From Planctomycetota bacterium (GTDB lineage Bacteria; Planctomycetota; UBA8108; UBA1146): 64,000 nt of DNA. The stretch lies in NCBI GenBank assembly GCA_018694835.1, contig JABHOG010000007.1:37501-101500 (forward strand), read 5' to 3'. Every line of letters starts with the position of its first letter. The first letter of the stretch is position 1. This document shows, one piece after another, positions 50,686 to 58,932 of the stretch. Below the pieces are notes generated by a model. It searched no databases. It had not been told where the DNA came from and saw only the letters and a program-made list of their open reading frames with translations. A program made the translations under genes and the position numbers.

Positions 50686-51011
50686 CAGCAGATCCTATCG
50701 TCGAGCCCCTGCTCCGGCTCCCTGAGGATCAGCATCCATCCCGCACCTGCGATGATCAGGGCCAACACGCCGCCAGCGAAACTGAGGTTCAACAGCAAGT
50801 TCCAGTCGTAATTTTTGCTCCACGATCGATCGGTGGGCTCAGCGGAGACCTGGAAGATCACGCGGGTCGGCAGCGAGAGCGTGCTCGGATGCGGCTGCGG
50901 AGAAAAGAAGAGGAGAAAGTTGTTCGAGACATCCCGCCCGGTCAGGAACACGACCACCCCCATACCGATGGCGAACAAGAGCAGTGCAACACCTGTGATC
51001 TTGGTCAACAC
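50685..51011 (-). CDS. Small two-TM membrane protein (1 of 3)
   Basis: 108 aa; TM-periplasmic loop-TM. Confidence 0.6.
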   Translation of the reverse strand: MLTKITGVALLLFAIGMGVVVFLTGRDVSNNFLLFFSPQPHPSTLSLPTRVIFQVSAEPTDRSWSKNYDWNLLLNLSFAGGVLALIIAGAGWMLILREPEQGLDDRIC

Positions 51012-51091
51012 ATACCTCTCCAGTTACTGACGTGAGGTTCAACCTCTTCCCCGGATCCCTCGGTAGGGCCTGGATCGCCTCGAATCAGCAT

Positions 51092-51445
51092 TCAGGACTC
51101 ACCCTCCATGGTGCTCTCCTTGCGACTGTTCAGCAGCAGGAAGACGCCATAGGCCGCACAAACCAGAGTCGCCACGCCATACCCCAGGAAGGCGCTATTG
51201 GCCAAACTGATCACCTGAGGGAAAGTGATCTCATCTGAAGCTGCCATGGAAGCATCTTGAAAGACGCTCAGAGCGATCCTGGTCGAGATCGAGAGAGTCT
51301 CCCTGGGGACCTGATCACTCTTCATCACTAAATCGATGTCGGCCAGGACCATCATGAACGAGCCGACGATCAGCGCGGCAAGAAGCAGGAACAGTACGCC
51401 CATTATCTTGATCAACTCATCCACCTTCCAACGATCACACCCCAC
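51092..51445 (-). CDS. Small two-TM membrane protein (2 of 3), start uncertain
   Basis: KIMGVLFLLLAALIVGSFMMV ... GYGVATLVCAAYGVFLLL. Confidence 0.6.
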   Translation of the reverse strand: MGCDRWKVDELIKIMGVLFLLLAALIVGSFMMVLADIDLVMKSDQVPRETLSISTRIALSVFQDASMAASDEITFPQVISLANSAFLGYGVATLVCAAYGVFLLLNSRKESTMEGES

Positions 51446-51502
51446 CTCATCCGTGTCAGAATAACAGCGGCCACCTGACGGAGCAGAGCCTCCACGGACT
51501 CC

Positions 51503-51793
51503 TCAGTTCCTGGAGCGTTCCCCTGTGAGATCACGCCACAACAGGGATATTCCGCAACCGCCGACGAAGAGGGCCACCAGGAAGCATCCTACAAGAGCGT
51601 ACATCATCCGGGTAGCGACCACCTGCGGTGGAGGAGCAGGGGTCGAAATCGTCATCACGACCAGATGAAGCCACTGCTCGGTAAAAAACGAGAGATCGTC
51701 CTCGGAAACAGGACCCGGTGCAGCGGCCAGTTCGGTGAGTTCGATGTATGCCTGAACCGACAGGATGCTGATCGAGAGAGCCACCACCAGCAA
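51503..51793 (-). CDS. Small two-TM membrane protein (3 of 3), start uncertain
   Basis: LLVVALSISILSVQAYIEL ... MYALVGCFLVALFVGGCGISLLW. Confidence 0.6.
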   Translation of the reverse strand: MLVVALSISILSVQAYIELTELAAAPGPVSEDDLSFFTEQWLHLVVMTISTPAPPPQVVATRMMYALVGCFLVALFVGGCGISLLWRDLTGERSRN

Positions 51794-51820
51794 ACCTATG
51801 CCGACGACCCGGGCCCCCGT

Positions 51821-52975
51821 CTACATCTCCCCCGCAGTCTCGAATCGATCCTCCAGTTGCTGGATGATATCTCTCGCGCAGGCCTCGATCCCCTCCTTCG
51901 CGGTGAGCAATGCCCCCCCCATCAACATCATCGTGTCGCAGCCAAAGTCATCGATCATCTCCGGTAGTCGCTCGGGACTCATTCCGCCGGCGGGGACTAC
52001 CCACCCTGGTTTCAGAGTCGCCAGCGGTTGACGAAGAGCATCGGCGATGCTTCGCCCTTCAGATCTGGTCACGGAAAAGCGGCCACCGCTGTTGACGAAC
52101 ACCGAGCCATCGAGTCCCGCCAGCCGCGCCAGGGTGCCGTGAACGATCGGCCCTGCGATACCGGAGCCTCCGGTGAGGACACCACTCATCGAAGGATGAC
52201 CAAGGTATACGCCAGGCCAGTTACGTGTCAGTTCCCTCACGCGATCGAGCCCGATCACCCAGGGTGCCAGCAATGCTCCATCGGCTCCCGCCTCGAGTGC
52301 GATCTCCATCCGTGCATCCAGTTGTTCGGAGGGACCCAGCAGGTTGACCAGGTAGATGCGGTGCCGATCTCCCTGCTGTTGCCGGATGGCTTCGGTGCAA
52401 CGCTGGACCCGATCGCGAAACTGGTTCAGATCATCATCGATCAGGTTGTGATCATCCTTGATCAGATCCCCACCACCGCTGGTGAACTCTCTACAGATCT
52501 GTACCAGATCTGAAACCGGCGCACCTCTTGGCTTCAGAGCGGTCGCCAACAGTGGCCGACCCGTCACCCCGACCAGTTCTCTAACGCCCTCGATGCCGTA
52601 ACTCGGTCCCTGATATCGAGCGAGGACTTCATCCGGTAGGACCATCCGGGTGAGCTGAATAGATGGCAACATCGAACAGTTTCCCAGCACCAGGTTGAGC
52701 AGCTGATTCAAGTTGGATCGAGCGAGATCTCCGTTCAAGCCCAGGGTCACCTGCTGAACCCCTGCTTCCAGTTCCTCGACCTGCCGCACCTCGGCGACGA
52801 TTTCCGAAGCGATCCGCGGATATCGATCGATCAACGACTGAGGAACCTCGACCGTCAATTCGACCGCCATCTCCCTGGCCAGTTGGGCGGAGTGTGCGCG
52901 ATCACCCTCGACCCTGTAGGTCGCCTCGATGCTGTTCAAAGAGACCTCGCTGTTCAAAGAGACCTCGCTGTTCAA
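51821..52975 (-). CDS. RuBisCO-like protein (form IV-type), TTG start ambiguous (52975/52957/52939)
   Basis: GVTGRPLLATALKPRGAPVSDLVQICREFTSGGGDLIKDDHNLIDD; YLGHPSMSG; VPAGGMSPERLPEMIDDFGCDTMMLMGGAL. Confidence 0.85.
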   Translation of the reverse strand: MNSEVSLNSEVSLNSIEATYRVEGDRAHSAQLAREMAVELTVEVPQSLIDRYPRIASEIVAEVRQVEELEAGVQQVTLGLNGDLARSNLNQLLNLVLGNCSMLPSIQLTRMVLPDEVLARYQGPSYGIEGVRELVGVTGRPLLATALKPRGAPVSDLVQICREFTSGGGDLIKDDHNLIDDDLNQFRDRVQRCTEAIRQQQGDRHRIYLVNLLGPSEQLDARMEIALEAGADGALLAPWVIGLDRVRELTRNWPGVYLGHPSMSGVLTGGSGIAGPIVHGTLARLAGLDGSVFVNSGGRFSVTRSEGRSIADALRQPLATLKPGWVVPAGGMSPERLPEMIDDFGCDTMMLMGGALLTAKEGIEACARDIIQQLEDRFETAGEM

Positions 52976-52984
52976 AGAGACCTC
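52933..52984. repeat. ~3 x 18-bp repeat at the 5' end of the RuBisCO-like gene (each unit: GAGGTCTCTTTGAACAGC on minus strand)
   Basis: tgttcaaagagacctcgc repeated, third copy partial. Confidence 0.95.
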
Positions 52985-53167
52985 AAGTCCTATTTTCCGG
53001 GTGAATGGCCAGAGGATTGCCCCATCGGATGCTGGCAGATCCCTCGACCTTTTTTTTGTTGACGCTATTCTGTCTGGGGATCGTTACTACCGCTACCGGG
53101 AACCCACAGGTGCCTGCGACTGAGCAGAAACAACTGGGACTCCGGATGTCCGGACAGGAGTTTCGCA

Positions 53168-54202
53168 ATGAGCGTTCGAATTGGATTGATGGGATTCGGT
53201 CGAATCGGTCGGAATGTGTTCAGAGCGGTCTATGGCCGTGAGGACATCGAGATCGTGGCGATCAACGAACTGGCGGAAACCCATGCGATGGAGTACCTGC
53301 TCCGGTTCGATTCCCTGCGAGGCCCCTTCGAGGAGCCGATCAGGATCCTCGATGACTCGATCTACGCCGGAGGCAAACAGATCCAGGTCTTGCACCACCG
53401 AGAGCCCGGTGAGATTCCCTGGTATGACCATGGCGTCGATGTGGTGGTAGAAGCCACTGGCAAGTATCGGGCGCGTCACGAACTCCAGCAACATCTGGAT
53501 CAAGGGGCGGATCGAGTGATCCTTTCCACCCCACCGACCGACGATATCGACCACCTTCACATCCAGGGGGTGACGCCCTCGGATGTCGACCGATCGAATC
53601 GGATCATCTCGTGCGGATCATCGACGGCCAATGCCACCGCACTGCTGGTCAAGGTTCTCGAAGATGCGTTCGGAGTCGAGGAGGGTTCCTTCACCTCGGT
53701 CCATGCGTACACCTCCGATCAAAGCCTTACCGATGTTCCTGCTCGGGGAGATCTACGAAGTTCCCGCGCAGCGATGCAAAATATCGTCCCTCAGACCACC
53801 TGGACCGACGAGGCCATCGAACAATTATTCCCTCACCTGCGGGGGAAGTTCAAGGGGATCAAGTTGAACGTGCCGGTTCCCGGCGTCTCCTGCACCGACC
53901 TGACCTTGCAGATGAAGAGGCCTGTAGTCGCAGCAGAGGTGAACGAGGTGTTCCGCAGCGCTGCCGCCAGTATTCACAAGGGGTATCTCTCCTACACCGA
54001 CCAACCGATCGTCTCCAGCGACATCGGAGGGAACCCGGCCTCCTGCGTCTTTGACAGCCTCGGAACTCTGGTCACGGATGGAGTTCTCCTCAAGGTCCTC
54101 GGCTGGTACGAGCAGGGCGGCGGAATCTCCCACAGGATCGTCGAACTTGCCGCTCGTATCGGATCGAAGAGCCCCGCCGCAGGAGAGAGGAGAGAATCAT
54201 GA
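53168..54202 (+). CDS. GAPDH-like protein with catalytic Cys replaced by Ser
   Basis: GFGRIGRNVFRAVYG Rossmann; IISCGSSTANATAL in place of IISNASCTTNCLAP; SVHAYTSDQSL retained. Confidence 0.9.
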   Translation: MSVRIGLMGFGRIGRNVFRAVYGREDIEIVAINELAETHAMEYLLRFDSLRGPFEEPIRILDDSIYAGGKQIQVLHHREPGEIPWYDHGVDVVVEATGKYRARHELQQHLDQGADRVILSTPPTDDIDHLHIQGVTPSDVDRSNRIISCGSSTANATALLVKVLEDAFGVEEGSFTSVHAYTSDQSLTDVPARGDLRSSRAAMQNIVPQTTWTDEAIEQLFPHLRGKFKGIKLNVPVPGVSCTDLTLQMKRPVVAAEVNEVFRSAAASIHKGYLSYTDQPIVSSDIGGNPASCVFDSLGTLVTDGVLLKVLGWYEQGGGISHRIVELAARIGSKSPAAGERRES

Positions 54203-55191
54203 AAATCGCCATCAATGGATTTGGTCGCATCGGAAGAAGTGTTTTCAGAATCGCAGCGAGTCGCAAAGACATCGATGTCGTTGCGATCAATGACATCTCT
54301 GATCCCGACTCCCTGACCTACTTGCTGCGATACGATTCGGTGATGGGTCCCTATCCTGAAACGGTGACGCTGGATTCAGGGGTCCTCTCTGCCGGACGCC
54401 AGCGCTGCCAGTTGCTGGCACAGAGGGACCCGACCCAACTGCCCTGGAAAGACCTCGGAGTCGATGTGGTCGTCGAATCCACCGGACGCTTCCGCACCCG
54501 TGAAGAGTGCCAGATGCACATCGGTGCAGGTGCAAAAAAGGTCGTCCTCACCGTCCCTCCCAAGGACGACATCGATGCATTGCTGGTACTCGGAGTGAAC
54601 GACGAGATTCTCAAACCTGAACATCAAATCATCTCGAATGCCTCCTGTACAACCAACTGCTTGGCACCGATAGCCAAGATTCTGGATGATACTTTCGGCC
54701 TGATCCGTGGAGTGATGACCACCGTTCATGCCTATACCAATGATCAGAGTCTGGCGGACTGGTATCACCAGGATCTTCGTCGAAGTCGTGCTGCCGGTGA
54801 GAACATCATTCCCACCTCGACAGGAGCAGCCCGTGCCGTGGGAAAAGTACTTCCTCAGTTGGAGGGAAAACTCGACGGTATGGCGATGCGCGTTCCCGTG
54901 ATCGATGGTTCAGTGGTGGACCTCGTGGCCACCTTCGAGAATCCGGTGTCGGTCGAGGCGATCAACTCTGCGATGCAAACAGCTGCCGAGGGCCCGATGA
55001 AGGGGATACTCCAGTATTGCACCGACCCAGTGGTCTCCTCTGACATCATCGGAAACCCTCATTCTTCCATCTTCGATTCAAGGCTAACGACCACCATCGG
55101 AACTCACTCCGCCAAGATCCTCTCCTGGTACGACAATGAATGGGGATATTCGAGCCGCGTGGTGGACCTGATCGATCGGCTGCGGGACTGA
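54199..55191 (+). CDS. gap: Glyceraldehyde-3-phosphate dehydrogenase
   Basis: INGFGRIGRSVFR; IISNASCTTNCLAP; TVHAYTNDQ; WYDNEWGYSSRVVDL; ATGA overlap with preceding gene. Confidence 0.95.
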   Translation: MKIAINGFGRIGRSVFRIAASRKDIDVVAINDISDPDSLTYLLRYDSVMGPYPETVTLDSGVLSAGRQRCQLLAQRDPTQLPWKDLGVDVVVESTGRFRTREECQMHIGAGAKKVVLTVPPKDDIDALLVLGVNDEILKPEHQIISNASCTTNCLAPIAKILDDTFGLIRGVMTTVHAYTNDQSLADWYHQDLRRSRAAGENIIPTSTGAARAVGKVLPQLEGKLDGMAMRVPVIDGSVVDLVATFENPVSVEAINSAMQTAAEGPMKGILQYCTDPVVSSDIIGNPHSSIFDSRLTTTIGTHSAKILSWYDNEWGYSSRVVDLIDRLRD

Positions 55192-55343
55192 AGCCGTTGC
55201 ACGAGAAACGAGAACGTGCACAACGCGCAGGTCAAGAAGTCGAGTTGACGGCGACCCCGGGTAGGCAAGGCGGGTCTGCCAAGCCGAAGCCGAAACCTGC
55301 GCGCCGAGCACGATTCTGATCGGCACACGGGAGAAGCATCACC

Positions 55344-56312
55344 CTATGGACACGATCCATAGCTCGCGCATTCGAGGGTGTCGATGGTGGGGTCGACACC
55401 GCAGCCGCCGGTGGGGTCTGGGAAACCAGAACCGCCGTTGAATAGCTGCACGAGTATGTTGATTGCATCTGAGATGTCATGATTGCCGTCGTCGTTGGTA
55501 TCGCAGGCGTCGGCGCAAATCATGGTGCCACCGTTAAAGAGGATGTCGAGCGAGCCGACAGCGTCAGCGATGTCGACTGTTTGATCGGCGTTGCAATCGC
55601 CGCGCTCGAACTCAGTCAGCGCAATGCTGGACTCAATCCACAAGTCTGAGGTAGAGATGAACACTTCGCCAACCGGATCATCCCGCTGCCACGCGACCCA
55701 CAGCACGTGATGGCCGCTACGATTGGACGGGATCTCCACTTCGAAGTAGAAGTGACCGGCGTCCAGTTCAACTGACGGCCGTCCGAGGAATTCCATCTGC
55801 GCCCAATTGAGGGGCGTGCTCGGATCCCAGTCTGGTGTCGTCATCCAAACATCCCAAACACTCGGTTGATGTGGAGCCGTCGCGTAGAAGTCAGCTTCGA
55901 TGGTTTCGCCAGCGGTTACTGTTGTTGTCGGCCAATCTGCGCTTACTTGATCGAGTCCCGCGTAGGTGCGTGGATACTCCGAGGACGCGGGGTCGGTGCG
56001 GCCGGCGCTCGCGAGCTGGCCATCGGGCATCCATGGGGAGTAGTCGAATCCTTCGGGTAGGCCCGCGCTGACGGTCTCGGCGATGTTTCGCGAGACCTCG
56101 TTCCACGTGTAGTATGAGGTGGTGCCGTCGATAGCGACCGCGTTGGCTGCGAGTTCGAAGGCCGGGTTGTCGGGATTCGCCTGGTAGACCTGGTACACAC
56201 GACTGATCGGGAACACCATCGTTCCATGTCCATATGCGACCAAGCCCAACGATATCGTCATGCCCAAGGAAAGCAGTGCCGCTAACGCGCCCGGACTTTT
56301 CAATCGCTGCAT
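55344..56312 (-). CDS. AA10 lytic polysaccharide monooxygenase-like protein with dockerin-like C-terminus
   Basis: Signal peptide then HGTMVFPISRVYQ (N-terminal His), WDVWMTTPDWDPSTPLNWAQ, HHVLWVAWQRDDPVGEVFISTSDL; tail GDCNADQTVDIADAVGSLDILF / DTNDDGNHDISDAINILVQLF. Confidence 0.82.
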   Translation of the reverse strand: MQRLKSPGALAALLSLGMTISLGLVAYGHGTMVFPISRVYQVYQANPDNPAFELAANAVAIDGTTSYYTWNEVSRNIAETVSAGLPEGFDYSPWMPDGQLASAGRTDPASSEYPRTYAGLDQVSADWPTTTVTAGETIEADFYATAPHQPSVWDVWMTTPDWDPSTPLNWAQMEFLGRPSVELDAGHFYFEVEIPSNRSGHHVLWVAWQRDDPVGEVFISTSDLWIESSIALTEFERGDCNADQTVDIADAVGSLDILFNGGTMICADACDTNDDGNHDISDAINILVQLFNGGSGFPDPTGGCGVDPTIDTLECASYGSCP

Positions 56313-56332
56313 GGTAAACCCAATCCGAATAA

Positions 56333-56367
56333 AAGGGGTGCGGCGGGTGTTACCCGCCGCACCCCTT
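56333..56367 (-). terminator. Intrinsic terminator downstream of the UGA-containing TlpA gene
   Basis: aaggggtgcggcgggt-gtt-acccgccgcacccctt; minus-strand tail TTTTATTC. Confidence 0.8.
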
Positions 56368-56394
56368 CTTCACTGACCAGACCTCGCCCCGCTT

Positions 56395-57390
56395 CTACAG
56401 GTACTTCTTGATCTCCTGGAGGCGGATTTCCGCTTCCTTCTGGGCTGCCGATCCTGCGTATTTCTTGCTCTTGGCCAGAGCCGCGTAAATCTTGGCTGCT
56501 TTTTCGTACTTGCCTCGTTTGACCAGGTCCTTGGCTTCATCGAGCATCGCGCTTCCGGCCATCTCCGCCTGGATCGACTTGTCCTTCTTCCACGCCTTCA
56601 GTTCCTTTTCGAACTCCTTGGCAATCGTCATCCCCTTGAAGGAGACCGCACCACGCTGTAGCGCCTGCAAGCCCGCCGAATACTTGTGCTCCTTCTTGAA
56701 CTGAGCCACCCGGGCAAGATCGACCGATGCGAACTCGGCGATCTTTTGCATCGCCTCACGAGCGGCCTTTTCCACTGCTGGATCCTTGGCCCGGCCCGCC
56801 TGCTTCTCCAGATCTTTGTAGGCCTTACCAAACTGGCCCGCCTTGAGATACTTCTCACTCTTCACCAGTTGCGGGGGCAGACTGATCTTCGGGCCCATGC
56901 GGGCACCTTCGATGTGTTTCTCGATGATGGACGCATTGAGACCTCCCGGATGACCCTTCCAGACGATCTTTCCGCCCGGACCGACTAACCAGGAGTGGGG
57001 AATCCCACGGGTCTTGTACTCTTTCGCGCCACCACCAAAAGCAACCGGGTACTGCATCTTGTTGCGCTCGATGTAGGGCTTCGCCTTGGATTCAGGTTCA
57101 TCGGTGACCCCGATGACAACCAGTCCGCGATCCTTGAACTCCTTATGGAATTGATTCAAGTGCGGAATCTGGCCCTTGCAAGGTCCTCACCAGGTGGCCC
57201 ATTTTTCGATCAGGATTAATTTCCCCTGGAGCGAATCCCAGGAGGTGTTGGTATCGATATTAATCCAACCTCCTGCGTTCAGAGCAGGAGCGACATCTCC
57301 CACCTCGGAACCTGCATCCGCAGGAATACTCGAGAGCAACAGGATGGCGATCGCCAGCGCGCTGCTTCGAGTCATGATTCTCTTTAACAT
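56395..57390 (-). CDS. TlpA/thioredoxin-like selenoprotein candidate (WATW-U-GPC), Sec codon at complement(57187..57189); TPR-like C-terminus
   Basis: ORFs 57187-57390 and 56395-57159 share one frame separated by a single TGA exactly at the first Cys of WCGPC (WATW-TGA-GPCKGQIPHLNQFHKEFKDRG); RBS AAGGAG and signal peptide upstream. Confidence 0.88.
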
Positions 57391-57600
57391 TGGTCTCCTT
57401 TCGAGCCCATCAGTGCTCTGCCTGCCAAAATAGCGTCAAATGGACTTCAAAGCAACTTCCTCCGCAACGGTCCTGGGCTGCCATTCGTTCCAGAATCCAT
57501 GAATTCGAAGGTAGGGTTGCCAATTCAACATTGCACTCCTAGCATCGAAGTCCGCTCGTAGTGGCCCGCACTGCGAGTTGAATCAGGAGTATTCAAGACC

Positions 57601-58791
57601 ATGACTTCCAGAACCGCCAATTCTCGTCAAGTCCCGCAGATCCGTGCTTCCTCGAGCTCGAATCCAGATCCGATCCTCCAGAAATCGAGTCCTCCATCGG
57701 GGTGGTGGAACGCTGCCCCGCTACTGCTGCTTCTTCTGCTTCTTCTGCGGCTGCCGATCACCCCGATTGCCGCTCAAGATCCACCACCGCCAGTTCCGTT
57801 CCCGATCGGCCCTGCGCCGGTGATTCACCTCGGCGAGACGGAGCATGACTGGGGCACCGTGCTCCAGGGGAGCCTGGTCAAGCACTCCTTCGAGGTCGAG
57901 AACCATGGCAAGGCACCGCTCAGAATCCTCAAGGTGACTTCCACCTGTGGCTGTACCTCGACTCGCTTCGATGAGTGGATCGAGGTGGGTGCGGTCGGCA
58001 TCATCGAACTGCAAGTCGACACCACCGATTTCAGCGGGGGAAGGCCACGAAAAAATGCTCTGGTCCAGACCAGTGATCCGGAGTCTCCACAGGTTCAACT
58101 TTGGATGACAGGACTGGTCGATCCATTGCTCCACTTCGAGAAAAAGGTCCTGAAACTCGAGGGGCTCTCCTTCGAATCGAAGCGACTGACCACCACGATC
58201 CTTCCCGCCACCGAACTTCCACTGGAGGTGACCGGTGCGCGCTCCAAGAACGGCTCCTTTTCGGTGGTCTCGATCGACCCCCTCGAGGATGGCGAGAAGG
58301 GCTGGAGTCTGACCCTGGAAGCGGGACCTTCCGAGACGATGGGAAGCCTCAGAGATGATCTGGAACTGTCGCTGCTGCTGGAAGACCAGAAAGAGCTGAA
58401 GATTCCATTGCCGGTGGTGGTCATTCACCAGGATCGGGTCCAGATGATCCCCAATGGCAATGTCGTGTTCTATCGCAGACATACCGCACCGCTCGACGGA
58501 CCGGTACGGCGAGAGGTGAAGCAAGAGGTGCAGATCCGCTCGGTTCGCGACGACCTCCCCTTCGAGACCTTCTCGGCAGAGATCATCGATGCCCCCGAGG
58601 GGCTCTTTGGCCTCATCATCACCGAGGTCTTGCCCGGACATCACTACAAGTTGCGCATCGATGTGCTGAAGGTCCACCCCCTCTCCACCGCCAGGGGCAC
58701 ACTTCGGATTCGCATCGGTGAGGGAAAAGATCAGTTGAGGGAAAAGCCGATCATCGCTCAATTTCGGCTCAGAAAGCCCGATTCGCCCTGA
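57601..58791 (+). CDS. DUF1573 domain protein (Cys form)
   Basis: HLGETEHDWGTVLQGSLVKHSFEVENHGKAPLRILKVTSTCGCTS. Confidence 0.85.
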   Translation: MTSRTANSRQVPQIRASSSSNPDPILQKSSPPSGWWNAAPLLLLLLLLLRLPITPIAAQDPPPPVPFPIGPAPVIHLGETEHDWGTVLQGSLVKHSFEVENHGKAPLRILKVTSTCGCTSTRFDEWIEVGAVGIIELQVDTTDFSGGRPRKNALVQTSDPESPQVQLWMTGLVDPLLHFEKKVLKLEGLSFESKRLTTTILPATELPLEVTGARSKNGSFSVVSIDPLEDGEKGWSLTLEAGPSETMGSLRDDLELSLLLEDQKELKIPLPVVVIHQDRVQMIPNGNVVFYRRHTAPLDGPVRREVKQEVQIRSVRDDLPFETFSAEIIDAPEGLFGLIITEVLPGHHYKLRIDVLKVHPLSTARGTLRIRIGEGKDQLREKPIIAQFRLRKPDSP

Positions 58792-58932
58792 TCCGGACTC
58801 CCTGATCACTTGACCAGAAGCGCCTTCTCCCGTTATCTTTAGGGGTGATCGTCCACTGTTGCCTGACGGCTGGGTCCACGTCGAGTTCGGTCATCCAGTG
58901 CAGGAAATCGGATCCAGTTGGCGATCCAGTAA

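Noticed and set aside
51446-51505. Possible third UGA read-through joining ORFs 51503-51793 and 51092-51445 (same frame)
   Set aside because: Both look like complete two-TM proteins and no Cys-type motif surrounds the TGA; treated as coincidence.
56395-57390. Interpreting the split TlpA ORF as a pseudogene or sequencing error
   Set aside because: Frame is intact apart from one TGA located precisely at a catalytic Cys, and a second independent UGA-for-Cys case is 2 kb away; Sec is the simpler explanation.
57721-58809. 362-aa minus-strand ORF
   Set aside because: Antisense of the DUF1573 gene; no recognisable motif.
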